Shown: piece by piece, positions 44,043 through 52,871 of the stretch
How the letters are laid out: each line of letters starts with the position of its first letter
Numbering within the stretch: the stretch's first letter is position 1
DNA from: Fimenecus sp900545625
GTDB lineage: Bacteria > Bacillota > Clostridia > Oscillospirales > Acutalibacteraceae
DNA length: 64,000 nt
Direction: 5' to 3'
NCBI GenBank assembly: GCA_963931525.1
Contig: OZ007023.1
Location: forward strand, 1,302,001-1,366,000
Program-made: the position numbers and the translations under genes
The notes under the pieces: generated by a model
What the model saw: the letters and a program-made list of their open reading frames with translations, nothing else
Told to the model about the DNA's origin: nothing
Database searches by the model: none

Positions 44043-44236
44043 AATAACGCTCCTTTTTCACCTGTTCGCTTCTTATCACATGGCATCATAGCAGATTTTA
44101 CAATGCATTGCCAGCGAAAACATACGTAAAAAAGTGGAAATTATCACGATGTATTTCAGTATAACAGAAATAGGGAAAGATACTTTCGATTTCCTGCGCA
44201 ACACTTATGAAAAACAACCTATATTTCTTAATCCGT
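44043..44236. other. intergenic region upstream of GH36
   Basis: AT-rich, with no credible reading frame. It may hold the GH36 promoter near 44085-44114; no operator is obvious. Confidence 0.4.
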
Positions 44237-44277
44237 AAAACAAACACCCGTGAAAAGCATCGTGCTCCTCACGGGTG
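44237..44277 (-). terminator. terminator of the trkA-trkH chimera
   Basis: Stem CACCCGTGA / TCACGGGTG followed on the minus strand by TTTGTTTT. Confidence 0.8.
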
Positions 44278-44295
44278 GGAGGTTCCTGCGTAGAT

Positions 44296-45411
44296 TCAGT
44301 TTCGGCGCTTCCATGCCTTGTAGTAGAACAGGATGAGCATGGGGTAGATCTCCAAACGGCCTGCCAACATCAAAAAGGACAGCACATATTTGGAAAAGCT
44401 CGAAAGGATCCCGAAGTTGCCGACCGGGCTCATGCGCCCGAAGGAGGGTCCGACATTATTGAAGCAGGTCAGAACGCCGCCGACAGCCTCTTCCATGGTC
44501 ACGTCGTCAAAGCACACAAGAAACAGCCCAGCGCATACCATCGCAATGTAAGCGCCCAAGTACGTCAGCACCCCGCGGATATAATTGGAATCGACCATTC
44601 TTCCGTCCACCTTAACGGGCGCGACGGCACGGCCGTTGATGGCCTTTTTGATTTGCGCGGCGATCGTTTTGCAAAGCACCATCAGGCGTTCCACCTTAAA
44701 GCCGCCGCCGGCGATGAGCACATGCTTGGTCGGGTGCTTGTAAATGCCAAGTTCCTTCATGAACGCCGCCATATCGCTGCGCTTGGAGGTGAAGTGGATG
44801 CGGTCGCCCGCCTCCAGCTGAAAACTGCCGTTCGGGATATAGACCTGCTCGCCGCGCTGTACAGCACAAAGCAGTACGCGGGCTTTGAAGCGTGTGGGGA
44901 TGTCGCGCACACACAGCCCCGCAAGCGGGTTGTTTGCACCGATTTTGATCTCCGCAAGATCCACACGGTCGCCCGCAAAGCTCTCCATATTGATCGCAGT
45001 CGGGAAGCGCAGAATGCGCGCGATCTCGTTTGCCGCAGCAAATTCGGGGTTGACCACAAGGCTCAAACCTAATTCTTCACGGAAAAAATGGAGCTGCTGC
45101 GCATACTCGGGATTGCGCACGCGCGCGATGGTGTGGCGCGCGCCGATCTTCTTTGCCACAAGGCAGCAAAGAATGTTCAGCTCGTCCGACGAGGTCGCGG
45201 CAATGAGCAGGCGCGCCTTTTCCACCCCGGCCTCTTTTTGAACACTGTAGCTTGCGCCGTTGCCGCACAGCCCCATAACATCGTAGGTGTTTGCCATCGC
45301 TTCCACAACGCGCGGGTCTTTGTCGATCACGACTACATCGTGCCCCTCTTTGGATAGATGCTCGGTCAGCGCGGCGCCGACCTTACCGTCACCCACGATC
45401 ACGATATGCAT
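44296..45411 (-). pseudogene. TrkA-TrkH chimera, in-frame fusion of K+ uptake genes
   Basis: The N-terminal 230 residues are the first half of TrkA: an RCK_N Rossmann domain (MHIVIVGDGKVGAALTEHL, acidic VVVIDKD) and an RCK_C domain ending near KHPTKH. From residue 238 on it is the C-terminal third of TrkH: VERLMVLCKTIAAQIKKAI, a membrane helix, the fourth pore loop CFNNVGPSFG and the last helix MLAGRLEIYPMLILF. The second RCK pair of TrkA and three pore repeats of TrkH are missing. The join falls at AGGG (44701-44712), a glycine run that both parents would share. A channel cannot form from one repeat, so K+ transport is probably lost. A real deletion and a misassembly are both possible. Confidence 0.8.
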
Positions 45412-45443
45412 GCTCTGCTTACCCCTTTCGAAAAAACAAAATT

Positions 45444-45472
45444 ATTATAGCACAAGGGTTTACACACTGCAA
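45444..45472 (-). promoter_or_regulatory. promoter of the trkA-trkH chimera
   Basis: On the minus strand TTGCAG (45467-45472), a 17-bp spacer and TATAAT (45444-45449). Confidence 0.75.
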
Positions 45473-45524
45473 CGGTTCCAACGGAAAATCTGCACGCATT
45501 CTGCCGAAAATATGCAAAAATAAC

Positions 45525-45553
45525 TTGTGCCTTCCTGATTTTTTATGTATAAT
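45525..45553 (+). promoter_or_regulatory. promoter of the hydrogenase-regulatory operon
   Basis: TTGTGC (45525-45530), a 17-bp spacer and TATAAT (45548-45553), 41 bp before the first DRTGG gene. Confidence 0.75.
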
Positions 45554-45594
45554 GTTAAATCAGAAATGGTATTACGCCTTAGGAGGTCATGACG

Positions 45595-45945
45595 ATGACG
45601 GTTCGTGAGATTCAGGAGATCCTGTCTGCCGAAGTGATCTGCGGCGAGGACTTCCTCGACCGCGAGGTCTTTTCCGCCTGCGGCAGCGATATGATGAGCG
45701 ACGTATTGGCATATGTAAAAGAACAGGCGGTGCTGCTTTCGGGGCTCGTGAACCCGCAGGTGGTACGAACGGCGGAGATGATGGATATGCAGTGCATCGT
45801 GTTCGTGCGCGGCAAGCATCCGGATGAAAGCATCGTGGGGCTCGCACGTGACCGCGACATCGTGCTGCTGTCCACGCAGCTGCCCATGTTCGCCGCCTGC
45901 GGGATGCTGTACGAAAAGGGCTTGCGGGGAGGCACTATCCAATGA
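45595..45945 (+). CDS. DRTGG-domain protein, first of operon
   Basis: Small cytoplasmic protein of 116 residues related to the DRTGG domain found in CBS-HPr-kinase-linked and hydrogenase-cluster proteins. MTVREIQEILSAEVICGEDF matches the start of the later DRTGG gene at 48077. Start 45595 is chosen over ATG 45589 because AGGAGG is then 8 rather than 3 bases away. Heads a six-gene operon with overlapping ends. Ligand unknown. Confidence 0.8.
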   Translation: MTVREIQEILSAEVICGEDFLDREVFSACGSDMMSDVLAYVKEQAVLLSGLVNPQVVRTAEMMDMQCIVFVRGKHPDESIVGLARDRDIVLLSTQLPMFAACGMLYEKGLRGGTIQ

Positions 45946-46364
45946 GCCTCATCGAACTGCATTACGACGTGCCCGGCGACGATTTTTCCCGCGCGGGAGA
46001 GGCGTCCGGCAATGTGAAGGCCCAGCTTAAGAAACTCGGCTTCGATCCCGCTCTGATCCGCAATGTCGTTATCGCGTTGTATGAAGGCGAGATCAATATG
46101 GTCATCCATGCAAACGGCGGAACGATCGATGTTTCCATCGACCCGGACTGTATCCGCATGGTGCTTGCAGACCACGGCCCCGGCATTGCGGATGTGGAGC
46201 TTGCCATGCAGGCGGGCTATTCCACCGCGCCAGACAATGTCCGCGCGCTGGGCTTCGGCGCGGGTATGGGGCTGCCCAACATCAAAAAATATACGGACGA
46301 TATGCGTATTGATACGAAACTCGGTGAGGGTACGACCATGTACCTGCGCGTAGACGTAAAATAA
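45942..46364 (+). CDS. RsbW-like ATPase / anti-sigma-type kinase
   Basis: GHKL-fold ATP-binding protein of 140 residues. The N-box lies in NVVIALYEGEINMVIHANGG, and the ATP lid in DHGPGIADVELAMQAGYST and GFGAGMGLPNIKKY. Such proteins phosphorylate anti-anti-sigma factors, but no STAS partner is in this operon, so the role is open. It overlaps the DRTGG gene by 4 bp. Confidence 0.87.
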   Translation: MSLIELHYDVPGDDFSRAGEASGNVKAQLKKLGFDPALIRNVVIALYEGEINMVIHANGGTIDVSIDPDCIRMVLADHGPGIADVELAMQAGYSTAPDNVRALGFGAGMGLPNIKKYTDDMRIDTKLGEGTTMYLRVDVK

Positions 46365-46395
46365 CGCATAGCATTCCTGATTCGGAGCGATTCAC

Positions 46396-47727
46396 ATGGC
46401 TTCCAAGGATTTTTTTCATTCGGTTCGGCTCGACGAGGAAAAGTGCAAGGGCTGCATCAACTGCATCAAGCGCTGCCCGACGGGCGCCATCCGCGTGCGC
46501 CGCGGCAAGGCGTATATCATCTCGGAGCGCTGCATCGACTGCGGCGAGTGTATCCGCATTTGCCCGAACCACGCGAAATATGCCGAACGGTATTCCTTCA
46601 ACGAAATTTTGGATTACAAATACCGCGTGGCACTGCCCGCACCGACGCTGTACGGGCAGTTCAACAATCTGGATAACGTGAATTATGTGCTGACCGCACT
46701 TTTGCGGCTCGGCTTTGACGATGTGTTTGAGGTCTCGGCGGGTGCGGAGCTCGTCTCGGAGGCGACGCGGCTTTATTTGGAACGGCAGGACATCGTGCGC
46801 CCCGTCATCTCTTCGGCGTGCCCCGCCATTGTGCGGCTCATTCGCGTGCGTTTCCCGAACCTTATCCCGAACGTGCTCGATTTAAACGCCCCTATGGAGG
46901 AGGCGGCTCGGCTCGCGCGAGCGCGCGCGCAAAAGAAAACGGGGCTTGCACCCGAAGACATCGGCGTCTTTTTCCTTACGCCCTGTACGGCGAAAATTTC
47001 GGCGATCAAGCAGCCCATCTGCAACGAAAAGTCTGCGGTCAGCGGCGTGTTCGGTATCAAGGACATCTACCCCGTGCTGCTTGCCCAAATGGAAAAGCTC
47101 ACGCGCGACGAGGTCGAAAAGCTGGCGGATTCTGGCTTCGCAGGCGTGCGCTGGGCGTCGTCCGGCGGGGAGTCCGCAGCGCTTAAGGATGACCGATACT
47201 TGGCGGCGGACGGCATTGAAAACGTCATTCAGGTGCTCGAAGAGCTCGAAAACGAAAAGCTCAACGACCTCGACTTCATCGAACTCAACGCCTGCTCGGG
47301 CGGGTGCGTCGGCGGGCCGCTGACGGTAGAAAATCCCTATGTCGCAAAAGCGCGTCTCCAGCGGCTGCGCAAATATCTGCCGGAATCGTGCAACCGCCTG
47401 TCGGGCGCTGCGATCCCGCCTGAAATGCACTGGGAAACGCCGCTTGAACCCGTGGATATTTTAAAGCTCGACAAAGATATCCGCCGCGCCATGGAAAAAA
47501 TGCAGCGCCTCAACGAGATCGAAAAGCTGCTGCCGGGACTGGACTGCGGCACCTGCGGCGCGCCGTCGTGCCGTGATCTTGCCGAGGACGTCGTGCGCGG
47601 TAAGGGCGCGATCGAGGACTGCGTGTTCTTTACGCGCGACACGGCCGACGGCAGCGGCTGCATCCCGATCCCCGCGCCGTTCCGCAAATCGGGCGAAGCG
47701 AAAGAAAAAGGAGACAGCCGTGACTAA
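46396..47727 (+). CDS. [FeFe]-hydrogenase-like Fe-S protein, putative sensory type
   Basis: Protein of 443 residues with, in order, a two-cluster ferredoxin domain (CKGCINCIKRCP and CIDCGECIRICP, residues 17-55), an H-cluster-like domain (~80-370) and a C-terminal four-Cys Fes domain (DCGTCGAPSC with a later Cys) like RnfB. Of the hydrogenase motifs, SSACPA, LTPCTAK, SSGGESA and NACSGGCVGG keep one Cys each in the first two and two in the last, so a cubane ligand set may persist, but the sequences differ from catalytic TSCCPGW/MPCxxK types. Its neighbours are regulatory (DRTGG, RsbW-like), which argues for redox or H2 sensing rather than turnover. Confidence 0.85.
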   Translation: MASKDFFHSVRLDEEKCKGCINCIKRCPTGAIRVRRGKAYIISERCIDCGECIRICPNHAKYAERYSFNEILDYKYRVALPAPTLYGQFNNLDNVNYVLTALLRLGFDDVFEVSAGAELVSEATRLYLERQDIVRPVISSACPAIVRLIRVRFPNLIPNVLDLNAPMEEAARLARARAQKKTGLAPEDIGVFFLTPCTAKISAIKQPICNEKSAVSGVFGIKDIYPVLLAQMEKLTRDEVEKLADSGFAGVRWASSGGESAALKDDRYLAADGIENVIQVLEELENEKLNDLDFIELNACSGGCVGGPLTVENPYVAKARLQRLRKYLPESCNRLSGAAIPPEMHWETPLEPVDILKLDKDIRRAMEKMQRLNEIEKLLPGLDCGTCGAPSCRDLAEDVVRGKGAIEDCVFFTRDTADGSGCIPIPAPFRKSGEAKEKGDSRD

Positions 47728-48064
47728 AGTAAAAATCACCGTTTTAAAGACCACCTTACAGGCCGACCTCGCTTCGCAGTACGGCGTTGAAGGGCTTGAC
47801 AAATGCCCGATGCTTAAAGAGGGACAGGTGTTTTACGCCGATTACGCGAAGCCCGACGGCTTCTGTGACGAGGCGTGGAAGGCGATCTATCAGTATGTGT
47901 TCGCGCTTGCGCACGGCGCGGCGGGCGGGACGTTCTATTTCGGCGACTGGATCCGCGAACCGGGCGTTGCGATCTGTTGCTGCAACGATGGCCTGCGCCC
48001 GGTCATATTCAAGCTGGAAGCCACAAACGAGGCGTCTAAGCTCGACTATACGCCGGTGCGCTGA
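47720..48064 (+). CDS. TIGR04076-family protein
   Basis: Protein of 114 residues; KVKITVLKTTLQADLASQYG at the start and the central CDEAWKAIYQYVFALAHGA match this small clostridial family of unknown function. The start is GTG 47720, overlapping the hydrogenase-like gene by 8 bp, with AAAAAGGAGA in front. Three consecutive Cys (ICCCND) are notable and could bind metal. The operon position links it to Fe-S or redox sensing. Confidence 0.75.
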   Translation: MTKVKITVLKTTLQADLASQYGVEGLDKCPMLKEGQVFYADYAKPDGFCDEAWKAIYQYVFALAHGAAGGTFYFGDWIREPGVAICCCNDGLRPVIFKLEATNEASKLDYTPVR

Positions 48065-48076
48065 AAAGGAGAGACT

Positions 48077-48403
48077 ATGACGGTTCGGGAATTTGCGGAA
48101 AAAATCGGATTGCAGACGGCGGTGGAAGCTGACCTTGACCGCGAGATCACGGGCGGCTACTGCGGGGATCTTTTAAGCTGGGTCATGTCGCGCGCGCAAA
48201 GCGGCGACTGCTGGTTTACCGTGATGGGCAATATCAACGCCGTAGCGGTGAGCGTATTGGCGGATTGCGCGTGCATCGTGCTTTGCGAGAACGCACCGCT
48301 CGATGATGCGGCAAAGCAGAAAGCGCAGCAGCAGGACGTGAATATCCTGTTGTCCGGGCAGAACGCCTACACGCTCTCTGCGGCGCTCTCGAAACTGTTA
48401 TGA
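48077..48403 (+). CDS. DRTGG-domain protein, second of operon
   Basis: 108 residues. MTVREFAEKIGLQTAVEADL leads to the DRTGG-like core ITGGYCGDLLSWVM. Paralogous to the first gene of the operon. AAAGGAGA precedes ATG 48077. The stop overlaps the PHP gene by 4 bp. Confidence 0.82.
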   Translation: MTVREFAEKIGLQTAVEADLDREITGGYCGDLLSWVMSRAQSGDCWFTVMGNINAVAVSVLADCACIVLCENAPLDDAAKQKAQQQDVNILLSGQNAYTLSAALSKLL

Positions 48404-49113
48404 ACATTTACGCCGACCTGCATCTGCATTCCTGTCTGTCGCCCTGCGGCGACACGGATATGACGCCCAACAACCTGGTGCGTATGGCAAAGCTTTTGGG
48501 CTACGATATGATCGCCCTGACCGACCACAATACCTGCCGCAACTGCGCAGCTGCCGTGGAGGTCGGCGCGCGCGAGGGGATCACGGTCGTGCCGGGTATG
48601 GAGCTATGCACCGCCGAGGAGATCCACTGTGTCTGCCTGCTGCCCGATCTTGCGGCTGCCGCGGCGTTTTCCGAGCATGTGCACGCAACGCTGCCGCCCG
48701 TGCGCAACCGTCCCGAAATATTCGGCGAACAGCTCGTTCTGGATGCGCAGGATAACCGCTTGGAAACGGAACCGCTGCTGCTGACCACGGCAAGCACCAT
48801 CGGTATCGACGCACTGCCCGCGCTTGTGCGCACATTCGGAGGGGCGTGCTTTCCTGCGCACCTCGACCGCGCGTCCTACAGCGTTTTGTCGGTGCTCGGC
48901 GAATGGCATGAGGGACTCGATTTCCAAACAGCGGAATTTACGCACAAGGCGTTTTTGCCGCAGTATTTCGAACGGTATCCGCTTTTGCAGGGCAAGCGTA
49001 TCGTGCGCAATTCTGACGCGCATTATCTGGAAAACATGGTTGAGCCCGCCGAACCTCTGCCGCTTTCCGCCTGCACGGCGGCGGCGCTTATCGACTTTGT
49101 CAACGGAAACTGA
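48400..49113 (+). CDS. PHP-domain phosphoesterase
   Basis: Metal-dependent phosphoesterase of 237 residues. Metal-binding motifs are ADLHLHSCLSPCGD, ALTDHNTC, GMELCTAEEIHCVC, ACFPAHLDR and NSDAHY. In other clostridia the same gene order (DRTGG, RsbW-like, hydrogenase-like, DRTGG, PHP) precedes the NADH-linked hydrogenase HydABC genes; here the operon ends at a terminator and no hydABC follows. Confidence 0.88.
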   Translation: MNIYADLHLHSCLSPCGDTDMTPNNLVRMAKLLGYDMIALTDHNTCRNCAAAVEVGAREGITVVPGMELCTAEEIHCVCLLPDLAAAAAFSEHVHATLPPVRNRPEIFGEQLVLDAQDNRLETEPLLLTTASTIGIDALPALVRTFGGACFPAHLDRASYSVLSVLGEWHEGLDFQTAEFTHKAFLPQYFERYPLLQGKRIVRNSDAHYLENMVEPAEPLPLSACTAAALIDFVNGN

Positions 49114-49124
49114 ATCATAAACCG

Positions 49125-49164
49125 AAAGACCCGACACAGCCGCAAAGCCGCGTCGGGTCTTTTA
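49125..49164. terminator. bidirectional terminator between PHP and GH101-like genes
   Basis: Stem AAAGACCCGAC / GTCGGGTCTTT with a 16-nt loop; A and T runs on both sides. Confidence 0.82.
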
Positions 49165-49182
49165 TGCGCTTATATTTTGTGC

Positions 49183-50535
49183 TTACGCTTCTTCCGTTAC
49201 CACAAGCAGCGCCTGCCGCGGTTCGATTTGCAGCGTGAGATCACCGTTTTTAATCGGCAGCGTGTTTATAAAGGCATTCCCTTTTTCGGTGATCGCGTAC
49301 ACCTGCGCCGCGCCGCCGACCGCTTCGGGGATGTGCCAGGTGCGGCTGTCGCCTGCTTTGCTGTATGCAATATACTGCCCCTTTTTTTGTACCAGCGGCA
49401 ACAGCAGAGTGTCTCCTTCTTTACGCACAACGCCGTTTTGCGTAATGGTTCGGGTCTTGCCGAACGACTCGATCCCGTCGGAAAGCGTGCAGTGCAAATT
49501 GCCCCCGAAACCGTCTATCGCCAGCCGCTTGTGCGCGCATAGAAAATGGTAGGGGACTTGGAGCGTGGCGAATTGATACAGAAAATCTTCGACCCAATGC
49601 GCGTTTGCCGTCGTGAGGATGTCCTCCCCGTGCATGTTGCCGTACAGGACCTTTTCATAGCGCTTTTCGCGGAACATGCCGCCGCAATATACCTGCGGCG
49701 GGATCTCGACCAGCTCTTTTTTTGTCTGCCGATTGCACCACCAGGTCATCGGGATGAAGCCGACCGTGTCCATCGGCGCGCTGCGGTGATGCTCGCGCGG
49801 AAGCCCGAAAAGCGGACGGGTCGGCAGGTCTTCGGTTTCCTTATAGGTGAATTCCGAAGTGATGTCCAGTCCCTTGTCATGCGCATAAGCGACCATTTTG
49901 CGTCTGGCGTCCTGCATTTCCCGAATGCTGACCGCTGGGCTTTGGTTTTTGTAGCACTGAAAATTGTCTACATGGATGGTGCCCGTTTCGGCAATAAACG
50001 GAAACGTCTCAACAAAGCGGTCAAACTGCCGCTTGAACAGCCCCGATTCCCAATAGGCTTTCAAGCAGGTCTTATAGCAAGCGCGCCCGTTGTATTTTTC
50101 GATGGCGCGCGGCTGCCCGTTTTTCTTCCGGATCAGCGCACCTGCCCGAACAAAATCGTCAAACGAAGGCGCGTTGTCGTACGCATCATTGAAATTGATG
50201 TGTACGCTGACAACGGAATGATACTGCTTTGCTTCTTCGCACAGCCACCGAAAGCTGTCGTAAGCGGTCGCGTCCTGTTCGCGCTTGAGCGCTTCATTCA
50301 CCTCGAAAAAATCGGGATACTTATCGTCATGCCCGAGGTACTGCCAGCCGACCAAGTAATATATTTTCGGGATGCCCTGCGTGATGGCGTCCACTTTTTT
50401 GATAAAGTCCAGCGCCTGTTCAAACGTCATTAAAACCTTGCTTTTGCCCAGGCGTGTTTTATCCGGGTGCGCAAGCCCTAACTTCATAACCATGCACTTG
50501 GTATAATCGTAGTTGTACTTCCATTGCGATTCCAT
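49183..50535 (-). CDS. GH101-like endo-alpha-N-acetylgalactosaminidase catalytic domain protein
   Basis: Putative glycosidase of 450 residues, single (alpha/beta)8 domain plus a C-terminal beta-sandwich. It resembles the catalytic domain of endo-alpha-N-acetylgalactosaminidases, enzymes that release core-1 sugar from mucin Ser/Thr. Candidate nucleophile Asp190 lies in GTIHVDNFQCY and acid/base Glu228 in LDITSEFTY. Unlike surface GH101 enzymes it has no signal peptide or binding modules, so it acts inside the cell or on small glycopeptides. Start 50535 follows AAAAGGGGCGG. It is divergent from another alpha-GalNAc-type gene. Family assignment is by remembered motifs and moderately sure. Confidence 0.6.
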   Translation of the reverse strand: MESQWKYNYDYTKCMVMKLGLAHPDKTRLGKSKVLMTFEQALDFIKKVDAITQGIPKIYYLVGWQYLGHDDKYPDFFEVNEALKREQDATAYDSFRWLCEEAKQYHSVVSVHINFNDAYDNAPSFDDFVRAGALIRKKNGQPRAIEKYNGRACYKTCLKAYWESGLFKRQFDRFVETFPFIAETGTIHVDNFQCYKNQSPAVSIREMQDARRKMVAYAHDKGLDITSEFTYKETEDLPTRPLFGLPREHHRSAPMDTVGFIPMTWWCNRQTKKELVEIPPQVYCGGMFREKRYEKVLYGNMHGEDILTTANAHWVEDFLYQFATLQVPYHFLCAHKRLAIDGFGGNLHCTLSDGIESFGKTRTITQNGVVRKEGDTLLLPLVQKKGQYIAYSKAGDSRTWHIPEAVGGAAQVYAITEKGNAFINTLPIKNGDLTLQIEPRQALLVVTEEA

Positions 50536-50776
50536 AAAACCGCCCCTTTTCTGTTGCTGCCAACAGCGTACCAAAAAATTTGCGGGATTACCATTCGAAA
50601 TATCATCGAAAAGTTCAGAAATACGACCAAACTCGCACGGCAGATTTTCTAAATGATTTGCGCGTTTTTTGAAAGACCGCACCCGTGCGCGTTCTGTATA
50701 ATAAAGGCGTAAACCGGTCGCACATTATATGGCATCCGAAGCGCGCCGATTTGCTTTACAATCGAGGTGGATTGAC

Positions 50777-52690
50777 ATGAAAAACGGAAACATCAAGCTG
50801 ACCTTTAGCCCGGTAACGGGGGATTACGAGATCAAGCACAACGGATTTTCGTGGGTAAGCGACGGCCGGCGGCCATATATCATCCTGCGCCAAAAAGTCG
50901 GTAAGCGGTATATTAGCACCTTCCGCCCGCTGCAAAGCGCATTGAAAAAGCAGGTGGAAACCACGGAAAACCGCGTTATCTGCCGGTACAGCCATTTTGT
51001 TGCGTTCGGCAAGCTGCTTGATTTTACGTTTGTCTGCACCGCCGAGATCACAGGCGACGACACCGTGGAATTTTCGCTTCGCGCAGAGAATGAAACGGGT
51101 TTTGACGTGCAGGCCGTCTATTTCCCCGCACCGTTCAATTCCAAAGAGAAAGGCAAGATCTCATACCATGTGGACGCCATGCGGCAGGGCTTTTTGCTGC
51201 CGGACGGCTACAAAAAGAACTTCCTTTCCACCTTTGGCTTCGCGCATTACCTGCGCAAGATCAACACGGGCGACTGCTACATGCCGTTTTGGGGCAGGGT
51301 GTGCGACGGCCACGGCTTCTGCGCCATTGTCGAAACGCCCTATGACGCGTGTATGTTCTCCTCGTTCGGAAAACACGGCGCGTTTGTCAATTCCGTGCAT
51401 TGGTCGTCCTCACTCGGGAAGCTTTCTTACAAGCGAAAGCTCCGCTTTGTGTTCCATACCGAATGCGACTACAATACGCTTGCAAAAGATTACCGCGCTT
51501 ATTTAAAAGAGACCGGGCAGTTTGTTTCGATTGATGAGAAGATCGAAAAAAATCCGAACATCCGCCGCCTGCTCGGCTGCCCGGTGCTGCACCATAAGAT
51601 CTATTCGCAGATCCGGCCGGCATCGAAGTTTTACGACCCAAACGGCACCAATACATTTTTGTACGCTACCTTCGAAGCGCGCGCTGAACAGATGCAAAAG
51701 ATCAAGGCGGCGGGGCTTGAAAAGCTCTATATTCACACCGACGGCTGGGGCGAGCAGGGGTATGACAACAACCACCCCTACATTCTACCGCCCTGCCCGC
51801 AGGCGGGCGGCTGGGACGGCTTAAAAACGCTTGCCGGCACCTGCCGCCGCCTCGGTTATATCTTTGCATTGCACGACCAGTACCGCGATTTCTATTATTC
51901 TTCGCCCGCGTATGATCGGGAAAAAGCGGTCACCAACATCGACGGCTCACACCCGTATTGCTCCATTTGGGACGGCGGTGAGCACACCTTCCTGTGCGCC
52001 GCCCAGGCGCCGGCGTTCGTCGAAAAGACGTACAGCGAATTGGAAGCGCACGGCGTGGACGTGCAGGGCGCGTATTTGGATGTGTTCTCCGTCGTGCCCG
52101 GCGACGAGTGCTTCCACCCCGACCACCCTGCAACGCGGGAAGAGAGCATTCGGTATCGTGGTGAATGCTTTGACTATCTCAGCGACAAGGGGTTGATCCT
52201 GTCCTCCGAAGAACCCGCCATGCAGCTTTTAGACAAGATCGCACTGGTGCATCACGGCCCTTATACGCTGCGCCCGCAGGAGGACGGCGCACCGGTGGGC
52301 ATTCCCGTGCCGCTTGGGAGCCTTGTGTTCCATGACTGCGTGATGATCCCGTGGAACTGGTGGCACAACTGGGGCATCCCGAAAGGTGAGGACGGCATTT
52401 TACACTGCGCTTTAAACGCGGGCATGCCATATTTCCATCCCTTTGCAGAAACGGATATGAAAATCGGGAACGACAACCGTTCTGCCGATATGGAGCTTCT
52501 TTCCGACGCGGCGCTGCAAGCTGAGATAAAACGCGTCTTGCCGCTTACGGCACTCCAGGAAAAGCTTTACAATAAAGAAATGGTCAAGCACGAATTTCTC
52601 GGCAGCACACGCCGCCAGAGAGCGACCTATGCCGACGGCACGACAATCACGGTGGACTTTGAAAAGGACACGTACACCGTGCGGGAATAA
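50777..52690 (+). CDS. GH129-like alpha-N-acetylgalactosaminidase
   Basis: Protein of 637 residues: an N-terminal beta-sandwich (1-270), a TIM barrel (~300-560) and a short C-terminal sheet. Likely catalytic acids are Asp435 in GAYLDVFSV and Glu478 in LILSSEEPA, whose spacing and strand positions fit GH129 (bifidobacterial NagBb type), acting on Tn antigen GalNAc. No signal peptide, so intracellular. Start 50777 follows GAGGTGG; upstream in-frame codons lie in the promoter zone, where TATAAT stands at 50697. With the divergent GH101-like gene it suggests intracellular mucin O-glycan salvage. GH129 versus a related uncharacterised family is not settled. Confidence 0.55.
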   Translation: MKNGNIKLTFSPVTGDYEIKHNGFSWVSDGRRPYIILRQKVGKRYISTFRPLQSALKKQVETTENRVICRYSHFVAFGKLLDFTFVCTAEITGDDTVEFSLRAENETGFDVQAVYFPAPFNSKEKGKISYHVDAMRQGFLLPDGYKKNFLSTFGFAHYLRKINTGDCYMPFWGRVCDGHGFCAIVETPYDACMFSSFGKHGAFVNSVHWSSSLGKLSYKRKLRFVFHTECDYNTLAKDYRAYLKETGQFVSIDEKIEKNPNIRRLLGCPVLHHKIYSQIRPASKFYDPNGTNTFLYATFEARAEQMQKIKAAGLEKLYIHTDGWGEQGYDNNHPYILPPCPQAGGWDGLKTLAGTCRRLGYIFALHDQYRDFYYSSPAYDREKAVTNIDGSHPYCSIWDGGEHTFLCAAQAPAFVEKTYSELEAHGVDVQGAYLDVFSVVPGDECFHPDHPATREESIRYRGECFDYLSDKGLILSSEEPAMQLLDKIALVHHGPYTLRPQEDGAPVGIPVPLGSLVFHDCVMIPWNWWHNWGIPKGEDGILHCALNAGMPYFHPFAETDMKIGNDNRSADMELLSDAALQAEIKRVLPLTALQEKLYNKEMVKHEFLGSTRRQRATYADGTTITVDFEKDTYTVRE

Positions 52691-52710
52691 GCTTATAAGC
52701 AAGGATATCG

Positions 52711-52748
52711 AAACACGGTTCAAGCACAGGCTTTGAACCGTGTTTTTT
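52711..52748 (+). terminator. terminator of the GH129-like gene
   Basis: 13-bp stem AAACACGGTTCAA / TTGAACCGTGTTT with a 9-nt loop and T-run. Confidence 0.88.
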
Positions 52749-52871
52749 GCACGGGGATTCCTTTGCTTTTTGCAGTCGAATTTCTAAATTATACGGCAGG
52801 AAATAGAAGTTCTTTTTCAGCTTTGTCCTGTATAATTTTTATAAAATACAAGCGCAAAAGAAGGGCAAATT

